Part shown: positions 1-6,589 of the stretch, piece after piece
How positions within the stretch are numbered: position 1 is the first letter of the stretch
Layout of the letters: each line of letters starts with the position of its first letter
Origin: Sedimentisphaerales bacterium
GTDB taxonomy: Bacteria > Planctomycetota > Phycisphaerae > Sedimentisphaerales > Anaerobacaceae
Direction: 5' to 3'
DNA length: 6,608 nt
Assembly (NCBI GenBank): GCA_030630905.1
Contig: DAOVMB010000145.1
Coordinates: 1-6,608 of the forward strand
The notes under the pieces: model-generated
What the model was told of the DNA's origin: nothing
The model's database searches: none
Seen by the model: the letters and a program-made list of their open reading frames with translations, nothing else
Position numbers and translations under genes: made by a program

Positions 1-645
1 AGCCTCGACCCAGATTCGGTACATGCAACAATGGTCGTAACGCCTGCTCAGGGTGTTTCCTTCCAGCGTCGGCCCAGCACGGGCGCTGCAAGCACAAGCG
101 CTAACTCGGCGACAGGCGAGGAAGTCGCACCGCACTGGATTAAGATCGAGCGTGACATTTCCGGTAACTTTACGGCGTATCATTCAACGAACGGCTCGGC
201 ATGGACGATGCAGGGCACATCCGAGAACATCCCAATGGGCTCGAATGTCTATGTCGGCTTGGTGGTGACAAGCCATGATGCCGTTCTGACGTGTCAGGCC
301 GTATTCACCAACGTCACGACTACCGGGACAGTCAGCCCGCAGTGGGCGCACCAGGATATCGGCATAGCCAGCAACGATGCTGAGCCGCTTTACGTGGCCG
401 TGTCCAACAGTGCCGGCACGCCTGCGGTTGTGGTCCACGATGATCCGGCCGCGGCACAGATCGACACCTGGACCGAGTGGGTTATCCCGCTTCAGGCTAT
501 TGCCGACCAGGGCATAAACCTGGCTGACGTTGACAGGATAGCGGTCGGCCTGGGAACCCAGGGCAATACGACAACACCCGGCGGTTCGGGCAAAATGTAT
601 ATCGATGACATCCGGTTGAATCGACCGGGAGAGGCTGCTGAATAG
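1..645 (+). CDS. C-terminal part of a secreted concanavalin-like / DUF1349-type carbohydrate-binding protein (5' truncated)
   Basis: The reading frame is open from base 1 and ends in TAG at 643-645, so the gene begins before the window; the ATG at 31 is internal. About 214 residues are visible. The first module (to about 315) has the look of DUF1349/LamG-type concanavalin-like folds: 'HWIKIERD' near 133, then 'SAWTMQGTSENIPMGSNVYVGLVVTSH', here split as SAWTMQG, ENIPMG and VYVGLVVTSH, and an 'AVFTNV' end strand. The second (about 340-630) carries 'EPLYVAVSNSAGTPAVV', 'WTEWVIPL', 'DVDRIAVGLG' and 'GKMYIDDIRLNRP', a beta-sandwich pattern I recognise as recurrent in secreted Planctomycetota proteins. 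Such modules usually sit at the end of larger exported proteins and probably bind glycans; that role is inference. No catalytic residues, dockerin or PEP-CTERM-type anchor is visible at the C terminus. The terminator at 690-724 fits this as the last gene of its unit. Confidence 0.8.
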   Translation, partial: SLDPDSVHATMVVTPAQGVSFQRRPSTGAASTSANSATGEEVAPHWIKIERDISGNFTAYHSTNGSAWTMQGTSENIPMGSNVYVGLVVTSHDAVLTCQAVFTNVTTTGTVSPQWAHQDIGIASNDAEPLYVAVSNSAGTPAVVVHDDPAAAQIDTWTEWVIPLQAIADQGINLADVDRIAVGLGTQGNTTTPGGSGKMYIDDIRLNRPGEAAE

Positions 646-689
646 TAGAAACCGCTTTTGCGGAAATAGCAGCAGTACACGAATGATTT

Positions 690-724
690 CGGGGCTTATT
701 CCATTCGTTTAGGTATAAGCCCCG
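690..724 (+). terminator. Hairpin terminator after the partial 1-645 gene
   Basis: A perfect inverted repeat forms a 10-bp stem: 690-699 (CGGGGCTTAT) pairs with 715-724 (ATAAGCCCCG), with a 15-nt loop. It lies 45 bp after the stop at 645 and is followed by a short T-rich stretch (TTTGTATT). The position and stem suit a factor-independent terminator for the plus-strand gene. The T tract is short and interrupted, so termination could be partial. It also lies downstream of the DUF362 stop on the minus strand and could act on that transcript, but the minus-strand 3' flank is less T-rich. Confidence 0.6.
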
Positions 725-812
725 TTTGTATTGGTCGGAATTGGGACACTCCGCTGGCGGGGATTTATCCCGGCATGGCGAATTCCCGAGTACTCCGGTA
801 AAAAATTGGAGG

Positions 813-2492
813 TTATTTGCCACCGCTGGAAACCAGAAAGCTGGCTGTGCTTTTGACGGTACCCGTTTGTTTTACCAGTTCTATGCCCTTGCCCGTTCCC
901 AGGTTGCGGGAATACTGCTTATCCGCCGGGTTGTTCCAGTGCTCGTAAACACCCAGGCTTGCCAGACGATTTACATTTCCTTTGTGGTCGGGGTCGTAGA
1001 ACGTTCCTGAAGGCGGTTTGTCGGCCAGCGCAGCTTCGATGAGGTAATCGTTTGTGCCGGATTTGTGAGGTCCATCGTCCCATTCGTTCCACAGGAAATC
1101 GAAACCGACCGCATCGATTGCGATCGGGTCCTGCGATGCGAACAGACTCGAACTCCAGTCGCCGTTAAAGGGCGGGCTGTTCCATTTCCTTGGTGCCCTT
1201 TCCTTGGCGTGCTTTCCGGCGTATAGCCCGTCGATCAGGTAAAGCAATGTCTTGCCGCCAAGGTGCTTGTGTCCCATCAGATCGACCAGTGGCCTGTAAC
1301 ACCCCATGCCGGGAGTGTTGTATGGAAGGTCTTTGTGCATATCATAGTATCCGCTCAGGCGGGCCGGCTTTCTGACTAACGAACCGTAGTGATTCTTCGC
1401 ACATAATGTGATGCCGGCCTGGTCGTTGTGACTTTTTAGATTCGCCAGGTTAATCAGATATGCAGCCTCAGCGTAAGAAGCAGGCACATAATCTTGCTTC
1501 TTGCCTGCGGCGTCCGGCGTGCTCCAGTAGAACGGGACGGATGACAGCTTTGCGGCGGTCCGGCCGAATTTACCGAGGTACTCCAGGTAGCGGACATTCG
1601 GGAACTCTTCGTGGCACATGTTGTAAAATTCGTTCGGGAAGTAGCACAGTGTGTCACCGACCGTGATGTCCGCCTCGTTAACACCGGCTTCGTTTACAAG
1701 CTGCCGCAGCAGGGCGATTATCATTTGCGGCGAAGTATTCATATAATCGGCGTTTCTAAGATTATAGTCGTCGATGCCTGCCACCGGCCGTCTGCTCCAA
1801 ACCTGAATGCAGCCGACATAATTGACCTTCACGACAATCTTTTCTCCCTTCTTATATCCGGATTTCTCCTTGCCGTTCGTTTGGTTGAAGTGCTCGAAAA
1901 GCCTGTCCCATGCGGCGGCATCGTTTTTTTCGCCGCTCAGAGCCATGATTGCCCGGCTCATCATCTCGTCCACTACCGCCTGGTCCGTATGATTGCTTTG
2001 CCACCAGTGCCCATCTCCAGGGCCGGCCCAGTCGGTCGCATCGGGATCGTGGACCCAGACAACGCGTCCCGGGTGAATCCCCCTGGCAACTCCAATCGGG
2101 GCGTTTGCCGTCGGTTCATCGGCGAAAACCGTCTTTTCTGCCGTCATGCTTTGAACGAACCAGACAGAGCCTACGCTCACAGCAATGAGTATCACGCACA
2201 ATATATAGCGTGACTGCGCAAGGCAGCGTTTTGCCTTGCGAAATGCTGCAACCGAGCTTATCGCACCTGCGAGCCAGAGCGCAAAACCCGATGCCAATGG
2301 GAAGGCGACACGCTGGCACGGATACGTTGCGCGTGAAGGTTTCGGTATCACGCGAAGCAGAAACCACAGCAGAGCCAATAGTCCGCCGATTGGAAATATC
2401 CATTTTAACCAGCGATGTTTCCCTTGGTGCTTAAGGGGATTACCTGTTTTTGGACAAACTGGCCGTGCTTTTCCTTTTCTTTGCGATAGCAT
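813..2492 (-). CDS. DUF362 domain protein with N-terminal membrane anchor (three predicted TM segments)
   Basis: A 559-residue protein. Hydrophobic stretches at about 31-49, 62-84 and 96-114 predict a three-span anchor, and the rest (about 120-559) would form one large soluble domain, probably outside the cytoplasm. The segment 'PSRATYPCQRVAFPLASGF' between the first two spans, and the body motifs 'KIVVKVNYVG' (218-227), 'ITVGDTLCYF' (276-285), 'LINLANLKSHNDQAGITLC' (346-364), 'AKNHYGSLVRKP', 'LLYLIDGLYAG' (416-426) and 'SQDPIAIDAVGFDFLW' (453-468), identify DUF362 (PF04015), a family of unknown biochemical function. Some relatives carry a C-terminal 4Fe-4S ferredoxin domain; here no CxxCxxC cluster is present and cysteines are scattered (13, 59, 90, 99, 228, 283, 293, 364, 398). 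The ATG at 2490-2492 has a GGAAAGG ribosome site 7 bases upstream and a near-consensus promoter. It is read alone and divergently from the hydrolase gene. Family assignment is firm; role unknown. Confidence 0.88.
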   Translation of the reverse strand: MLSQRKGKARPVCPKTGNPLKHQGKHRWLKWIFPIGGLLALLWFLLRVIPKPSRATYPCQRVAFPLASGFALWLAGAISSVAAFRKAKRCLAQSRYILCVILIAVSVGSVWFVQSMTAEKTVFADEPTANAPIGVARGIHPGRVVWVHDPDATDWAGPGDGHWWQSNHTDQAVVDEMMSRAIMALSGEKNDAAAWDRLFEHFNQTNGKEKSGYKKGEKIVVKVNYVGCIQVWSRRPVAGIDDYNLRNADYMNTSPQMIIALLRQLVNEAGVNEADITVGDTLCYFPNEFYNMCHEEFPNVRYLEYLGKFGRTAAKLSSVPFYWSTPDAAGKKQDYVPASYAEAAYLINLANLKSHNDQAGITLCAKNHYGSLVRKPARLSGYYDMHKDLPYNTPGMGCYRPLVDLMGHKHLGGKTLLYLIDGLYAGKHAKERAPRKWNSPPFNGDWSSSLFASQDPIAIDAVGFDFLWNEWDDGPHKSGTNDYLIEAALADKPPSGTFYDPDHKGNVNRLASLGVYEHWNNPADKQYSRNLGTGKGIELVKQTGTVKSTASFLVSSGGK

Positions 2493-2499
2493 TTTCTAA

Positions 2500-2506
2500 C
2501 CTTTCC
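2500..2506 (-). promoter_or_regulatory. Ribosome binding site of the DUF362 gene
   Basis: On the minus strand GGAAAGG lies 7 bases before the ATG at 2492. The match and spacing support this start over later in-frame starts and keep the first membrane span in the protein. Confidence 0.6.
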
Positions 2507-2548
2507 AAGTTTAGGTTATTCAAAACAATAGTTTTCCAAACCTGCCGT

Positions 2549-2577
2549 ATTATAGCATATCTTTGGCATCTTGACAA
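2549..2577 (-). promoter_or_regulatory. Sigma70-type promoter of the DUF362 gene, with extended -10
   Basis: Read on the minus strand, TTGTCA (2572-2577, five of six matches to the -35 consensus) is followed by a 17-bp spacer and a perfect TATAAT (2549-2554). TGC directly precedes the -10 box, giving the TGn extended -10 motif. Transcription would start near 2542, leaving a leader of about 50 bases before the ATG at 2492. The sequence match is exact; activity is inferred. Confidence 0.7.
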
Positions 2578-2608
2578 TTTACAGGAAGATTAAACGAGCA
2601 TCCTTCGC

Positions 2609-2665
2609 ATTTGGGGACGAGACTTAGCGATATTGGCATATCGAGTATTGATTATGCTCCCAAAT
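2609..2665. repeat. Nested inverted repeat in the divergent intergenic region (candidate operator or leader structure)
   Basis: An outer pair, ATTTGGG (2609-2615) and CCCAAAT (2659-2665), encloses an inner perfect repeat CGATAT-TGGC-ATATCG (2628-2643). The two repeats have nearly the same centre (2637 and 2635.5), so the DNA or its RNA could fold into one long imperfect hairpin. ATATTGG also occurs twice in direct orientation (2630-2636 and 2664-2670), 34 bp apart, and TTGGCAT recurs at 2563-2569 and 2633-2639. The element lies about 100 bp before the hydrolase start and upstream of the DUF362 promoter. It could be a regulator site, a structured leader or a dispersed palindromic repeat; the sequence alone does not decide. 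Confidence 0.4.
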
Positions 2666-2748
2666 ATTGGTAGTCTGTGAAATATAGGTGGCGGGATTCA
2701 AATGGCGATGCGATGGAGAAGGATTGGTTGTTCTTATGGTTTCTTTGC

Positions 2749-2753
2749 AAGGA
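2749..2753 (+). promoter_or_regulatory. Ribosome binding site that decides the hydrolase start
   Basis: AAGGA at 2749-2753 is 8 bases before the ATG at 2762, an ideal spacing, but only 2 bases before the in-frame ATG at 2756. The longer in-frame start at 2702 has only AGGTGG 10 bases upstream. This favours 2762, which also gives a compact signal peptide. Confidence 0.5.
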
Positions 2754-2761
2754 TAATGAAA

Positions 2762-5536
2762 ATGAGAAAAAGTGAAATACTCTCTGCCGGACTTTTCACA
2801 GCGGCGTATTTATTGCCGGTTTGTTTTTCAAAGCCTGTCCCGGCGAATGAGGCAATCTGGATCGAAGGAGAGGGTTATAATACATCTACTTTCGTTGAAA
2901 CGCAGGGCGCCGGTTCTTGGTACCATAACGACAAAATCACGAAGGACCTCTTATCGCCGGGCGAGCCCGGCGTTTCCGTTGGCGATTGGCATTCGCACTA
3001 CACGAGCAACAATTACCGCGATTCCGGCACGGCGACATACAGCCTTACTGTCACTGAAGGTGGAAGCTATTCGTGGTGGATTCGGCTCAATCCGTTTCGC
3101 AACAGCAACGGCGGGGCCGATTACAGCTACAGCATCGACGACGGGACCTGGCAGGATATCGACCTGTCTTATGTCACCAACCGGCTTGACTTGGTCGATC
3201 CCGGCATCGACATACGCTTCATCGCGTGGACGTTCGGTGGTTCGATCGATTTGACGCCGGGGATGCACACGCTTAAGGTGCGCATCTCGGACCGTGACGG
3301 GGCGGATGAGCAAGGTCATGGCGGAATTGATGCGATTGCTTTTACGAATTTTCCCTGGGCGCCTACGGGCGTTGTTCGCCCCAATCCAAATCCGCCTGCC
3401 CCCGGGCCAGACGACTGGTTTATGCTGATGGCCGGGCCGGACCGGCATTCCCCGGATTCGATTATCGACATGAGTCACCTGATCGAAAAACCTGCCGGCA
3501 AACGCGGTTTCCTCAAGCGGCAGGGCAAGGATTTCCTTTTCGAGGAAGGCACACCGGTAAAGTTCTGGGGAGTTGACGCCGGGATGACCGAGACTGTCGA
3601 GTCGCAGCGTCGTCAGGCCCGGTTCTATGCCAAGTATGGCATCAATATGGTGCGCCAGCATCCGGTGCAAAGCGTGCTGGGCGTCCTGCAGTCGGGCGGT
3701 CGCAGCCGACAATTCGATCCCGCCAAACTGGACAGGTGGGACCGGTGGTTCTCAATCCTCAAGGACAACGGCATCTCCATGACCTGGTCGCTGTTCTACC
3801 CGCATGTGATCACGCCGGACGATGGCTATCCGCAGGACCTTTATAATGAGCTGCCGGATAAAGGAGCCGGAAAGAGCACTTCCGGCGTGGTCACTATGAT
3901 GCGAGAGTTGCAGGATGCTGAGTGGCAATGGGAGCGTGCGCTTCTCGAACACGTCAATCCATATACAGGGCTGGCTTACAAGGATGATCCGTCGCTGGCG
4001 ATTGTCGAAGTGCACAACGAAGACAGCATTTTCTGGCACGCCCCCCTGAACGATCTGGCTAATTACAACAACGGCAAATTCGACCGGCATGCGGCGATCC
4101 TCGGCACGATGTGGATGAACTGGGTGAAGCGGCGATACAGCAACGATGGGAACCTGATAGTTGCCTGGGGTAGCGGCAGGAGATCGGACGACTCGGTCGA
4201 TAATCCTAAGATGAAGATGTACGGCGCATGGGAGATGGAAGCCGACGGGCCTCGATCAAACAAGAGCAGGGAAAAGAAGCGAATGGGTGACTTCATTCGT
4301 TTCCTGGCTGAACTCCAGCGGGATTACTACGAGCGCCGACAGCAGCGGCTGCGCGAGTTGGGTTACAAGGCGGTAACGGTGACTACCGCGTGGAAGGTGG
4401 GCGGGCCGGCGGCATCGGCGGCCAATCTCTGGACCGACGATGCGATGGACGCAATCGACCGCCATAATTATTTTGGCGGCGGCGCCGGCGGCCACAACAT
4501 TATCGCCGGCTTGGTCAGCAACGACACCCACATGAACAAGGCCGGTCGAGGAATCCTCTCCAGCGGTTTCTGGCAGGTCGAGGACAAGCCATTCATCATG
4601 ACCGAATGGACGCAGAAGCCGCCAAACCAGTGGAAGGCTGAGATTGCGCCGCTGTTCGCATTCTACGGCATAGGTCTCCAGGGATGGGATGCATCCTATC
4701 ATTTTGCCGCCTCCCGTGCGTTTATGGGTAATGGCTGGCCCGGCATGAGGTCCTACGTCACCTGCACTCCGCACTACATCGGCCAGTTCCCGGCTTTGGC
4801 CTTCGCAATCTATAACAACCACTTCGAAGAGGGTGATATTATCTCCGCACGCCGGCTATCAACCGACGATATTTTCGCCGGCACAGATAAGCTTCAGCAG
4901 GAATACGGTTTGGTTGGTTACGATGAGAATGAATTGCTGGCCCACGGCGATACGCCCGTAGAGGCTCTGGCCGTAGGGCGCGTGACACTCAAAATCAAGG
5001 ACGGCCAGGAATCCTCCTATCTCAGCGAATTGTCCGCATATTGGGACCGCCAGGCGCAAACCATTCGAAGCAGCACCGGCCAGTTCACATGGGATTACGG
5101 CGACAAAGTGGTCACCGTTCATTCCGAGAAAACGCAGGGTGTTATCGGTTTTGCCGGCGGCCGCACTTATGATCTGCCTGGCGTGAATGTCCGGATTGGC
5201 CGGACGCCCTTTATCAGCTTGTTGTTTACGCCGCTGGATAACCGGCCTCTGATCGAGTCGGAGCACATTCTCATTACCGCCATGGCGCAGGACAAACAAT
5301 ACGGCACGGTTTATAACGAAGACGGCACGAAGCTGATCGAAACGGGCGGACCTCCTTTACTTCTTGAGCCGGTACAGGCAATTCTCACATTCAAAGGCGC
5401 TGCCCTGACATCGGTGAATGTCGTCGATGTTTATGGTGTGCCTACGGCTCAGCAAGTTGAACGCACGGGTAATTCCTTCGAGATCGATGGCCGCTATGCC
5501 ACCTACTATTACCAGGTAAAGCGCCTTGTTGAATAA
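2762..5536 (+). CDS. Secreted clan GH-A-type glycoside hydrolase with N-terminal carbohydrate-binding-like module
   Basis: 924 residues from the ATG at 2762, chosen for its AAGGA site; an in-frame ATG at 2702 would add 20 residues. Residues 1-28 look like a Sec signal: charged MRKSE, a hydrophobic core, and a likely cut after 'PVPA'. Residues about 30-198 form a beta-rich module ('AIWIEGEGYN', 'GSYSWWIRLNP', 'GMHTLKVRISD', 'GGIDAIAFTN') resembling CBM6/CBM35-like domains, then a proline-rich linker (about 200-217). The core (about 218-680) has TIM-barrel marks: 'PVKFWGVDAG' (265-274), 'YGINMVRQHP' (292-301), a probable acid/base Glu420 in 'VEVHNED' and a probable nucleophile Glu615 in 'FIMTEWTQ', the two-glutamate layout of clan GH-A retaining enzymes (GH5, GH39, GH42 and others). 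The C-terminal part (about 690-924) looks like accessory beta domains. It should cleave beta-linked glycans outside the cytoplasm; family and substrate cannot be named from sequence alone. It converges with tatC, 27 bp away. Confidence 0.85.
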   Translation: MRKSEILSAGLFTAAYLLPVCFSKPVPANEAIWIEGEGYNTSTFVETQGAGSWYHNDKITKDLLSPGEPGVSVGDWHSHYTSNNYRDSGTATYSLTVTEGGSYSWWIRLNPFRNSNGGADYSYSIDDGTWQDIDLSYVTNRLDLVDPGIDIRFIAWTFGGSIDLTPGMHTLKVRISDRDGADEQGHGGIDAIAFTNFPWAPTGVVRPNPNPPAPGPDDWFMLMAGPDRHSPDSIIDMSHLIEKPAGKRGFLKRQGKDFLFEEGTPVKFWGVDAGMTETVESQRRQARFYAKYGINMVRQHPVQSVLGVLQSGGRSRQFDPAKLDRWDRWFSILKDNGISMTWSLFYPHVITPDDGYPQDLYNELPDKGAGKSTSGVVTMMRELQDAEWQWERALLEHVNPYTGLAYKDDPSLAIVEVHNEDSIFWHAPLNDLANYNNGKFDRHAAILGTMWMNWVKRRYSNDGNLIVAWGSGRRSDDSVDNPKMKMYGAWEMEADGPRSNKSREKKRMGDFIRFLAELQRDYYERRQQRLRELGYKAVTVTTAWKVGGPAASAANLWTDDAMDAIDRHNYFGGGAGGHNIIAGLVSNDTHMNKAGRGILSSGFWQVEDKPFIMTEWTQKPPNQWKAEIAPLFAFYGIGLQGWDASYHFAASRAFMGNGWPGMRSYVTCTPHYIGQFPALAFAIYNNHFEEGDIISARRLSTDDIFAGTDKLQQEYGLVGYDENELLAHGDTPVEALAVGRVTLKIKDGQESSYLSELSAYWDRQAQTIRSSTGQFTWDYGDKVVTVHSEKTQGVIGFAGGRTYDLPGVNVRIGRTPFISLLFTPLDNRPLIESEHILITAMAQDKQYGTVYNEDGTKLIETGGPPLLLEPVQAILTFKGAALTSVNVVDVYGVPTAQQVERTGNSFEIDGRYATYYYQVKRLVE

Positions 5537-5543
5537 GATGTGG

Positions 5544-5555
5544 CGGTTGCAACCG
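5544..5555. repeat. 12-bp palindrome between the convergent hydrolase and tatC stops
   Basis: CGGTTGCAACCG is a perfect 12-bp palindrome in the 27-bp gap between the two stop codons (5536 and 5564). As RNA it would give only a 4-bp stem with a 4-base loop and no T run follows, so it is a weak terminator candidate for either strand. I see no better terminator in this gap. Confidence 0.3.
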
Positions 5556-5563
5556 GGGCCGAC

Positions 5564-6568
5564 TTATTTGGCCTTGTCTTTCGATTTTTTCTTGCGCTCT
5601 GCAAACCAGCTAAGCAATATGCCTAATTCGAAGAGGGCATAGAGCGGTATTGCCAGGGTTATCTGTGAGATGACATCTGGTGGAGTTGCTATCGCGGCTA
5701 AGGCAAACATAGCAATTATAACGTATTTCCTCGATTTCTTCAGGGCTGCGATCGAAACCAGCCCAGTCCTGTTAAGTACGAAAATTGCTACTGGTGTCTG
5801 AAAGCCAAGCCCAAAGACGAGCATAAGCATTGTCACAAAAGAGATGTATTTCTGAAAAGTCCAGTTGGGCGAGACGCCCATCCAGTTACCGAAACCAAGA
5901 AAGAAGCCCAGAGATATTGGGGCCACTACAAAAAGAAAGAACAGGGCGCCGATAACGAACAGTGCCGTAGAGAAAGGTACCGCAATGCGGACGTATCGTC
6001 TCTCATTTGAATAAAGACCAGCCGCCACGAACATCCACAGGTGATAGAATACCCAGGGGGATGACACGATTAAACCCGAGATTAGCGATATTTTCATAAA
6101 TCCTATGAACGGATCAGCAGGGGCAAGTACCTGCAGCTTTTGCGAGGCGGAAGAATGCACTTCGGCAACGGCTTTTGTGTAGTTCGGGTCATCAACGATC
6201 ACTGCGACGGTATCGGCGTAAATCTTCTGCGCGTATGTCACGACATTCGGATCGATTTCAGGCGCGTTGGGGTCGGAGTCGATTGCCCGAAGCATGTTGT
6301 TGAAAAATGCATCCGAGAGATACGTCCATGGCGTCTGGAATTCCTCCACTTTCGATTCAGCGTGCTTCTCCATAATCCTGTCGTAAGGGCCTTGGATAAA
6401 TGTGATTATTCGCCGGCCGAAGAACAGACAGATTATGGTCCCGATGACAAGCCCGAGTATCGCCAGGATTAGTCGCATGCGCAGCTCCTCCAGGTGATCA
6501 CCCAGGCTCATGGTGGTGTCAAGGGGACTGTCCGGCTTTTCTTTCTTCTTCTTTTTATTATTGCCCAT
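5564..6568 (-). CDS. tatC: Sec-independent (twin-arginine) protein translocase subunit TatC
   Basis: 334 residues. TatC is the inner-membrane receptor of the Tat system: with TatB/TatA-type partners it binds twin-arginine signal peptides and exports folded proteins. The family signature runs throughout: N-terminal 'LGDHLEELRMRL' (22-33) with the conserved Glu, 'SSPWVFYHLWMFVAAGLY' (169-186) followed by 'SNERR' with the conserved Glu189, 'FLFVVAPISLGFF' (211-223), 'VFGLGFQTPVAIFVL' (251-265), 'ATPPDVISQ' (294-302) with the conserved Asp298, and 'IPLYALFELGI' (307-317). Six membrane spans are predicted at about 33-50, 158-182, 196-218, 240-266, 281-296 and 303-321. Both ends are lysine-rich. 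It is longer than E. coli TatC (258 residues), mainly from an extended loop between spans 1 and 2 (about 62-146). No clear ribosome site precedes the ATG at 6568; a TGA lies 2 bases before it, so it may be translationally coupled to an upstream gene outside the window. Confidence 0.95.
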   Translation of the reverse strand: MGNNKKKKKEKPDSPLDTTMSLGDHLEELRMRLILAILGLVIGTIICLFFGRRIITFIQGPYDRIMEKHAESKVEEFQTPWTYLSDAFFNNMLRAIDSDPNAPEIDPNVVTYAQKIYADTVAVIVDDPNYTKAVAEVHSSASQKLQVLAPADPFIGFMKISLISGLIVSSPWVFYHLWMFVAAGLYSNERRYVRIAVPFSTALFVIGALFFLFVVAPISLGFFLGFGNWMGVSPNWTFQKYISFVTMLMLVFGLGFQTPVAIFVLNRTGLVSIAALKKSRKYVIIAMFALAAIATPPDVISQITLAIPLYALFELGILLSWFAERKKKSKDKAK

Positions 6569-6589
6569 TTTCAGACAAGGTGAGTGTGT

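Noticed and set aside
803..812. Terminator for the DUF362 gene from the T run just after its stop (minus strand)
   Set aside because: There is a run of six T on the minus strand, but I could not find a stable hairpin immediately before it.
726..1010. 94-residue open frame on the plus strand after the terminator
   Set aside because: Most of it overlaps the 3' end of the DUF362 gene in antisense, with no domain or clear ribosome site.
1611..2213. 200-residue open frame on the plus strand
   Set aside because: It lies fully inside the well-supported DUF362 gene on the opposite strand, has no recognisable domain, and its residue pattern looks like an antisense shadow.
2571..2599. Plus-strand promoter from the exact TTGACA at 2571-2576
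   Set aside because: No acceptable -10 box lies 16-18 bases downstream; the hexamer overlaps the -35 box of the minus-strand promoter and is explained by it.
2702..2761. Twin-arginine (Tat) signal in the long form of the hydrolase ('WRRIGCS')
   Set aside because: The Arg pair lacks the usual S/T-R-R-x-F-L-K context and is not followed directly by a proper hydrophobic core; the real core starts after the better start at 2762. Proximity to tatC is not evidence.
2762..2845. Lipoprotein signal in the hydrolase ('LLPVC')
   Set aside because: The residue before the Cys is Val and the one before that is Pro, which does not fit a lipobox; a Sec signal cut after 'PVPA' fits better.
2951..3712. 253-residue open frame on the minus strand
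   Set aside because: It is antisense to the CBM-like module and early catalytic core of the hydrolase, is rich in Arg, Val and Ile in shadow fashion, and has no start context or domain.
4256..4822. 188-residue open frame on the minus strand
   Set aside because: Antisense to the part of the hydrolase that includes the catalytic Glu615 codon; no independent coding signal.
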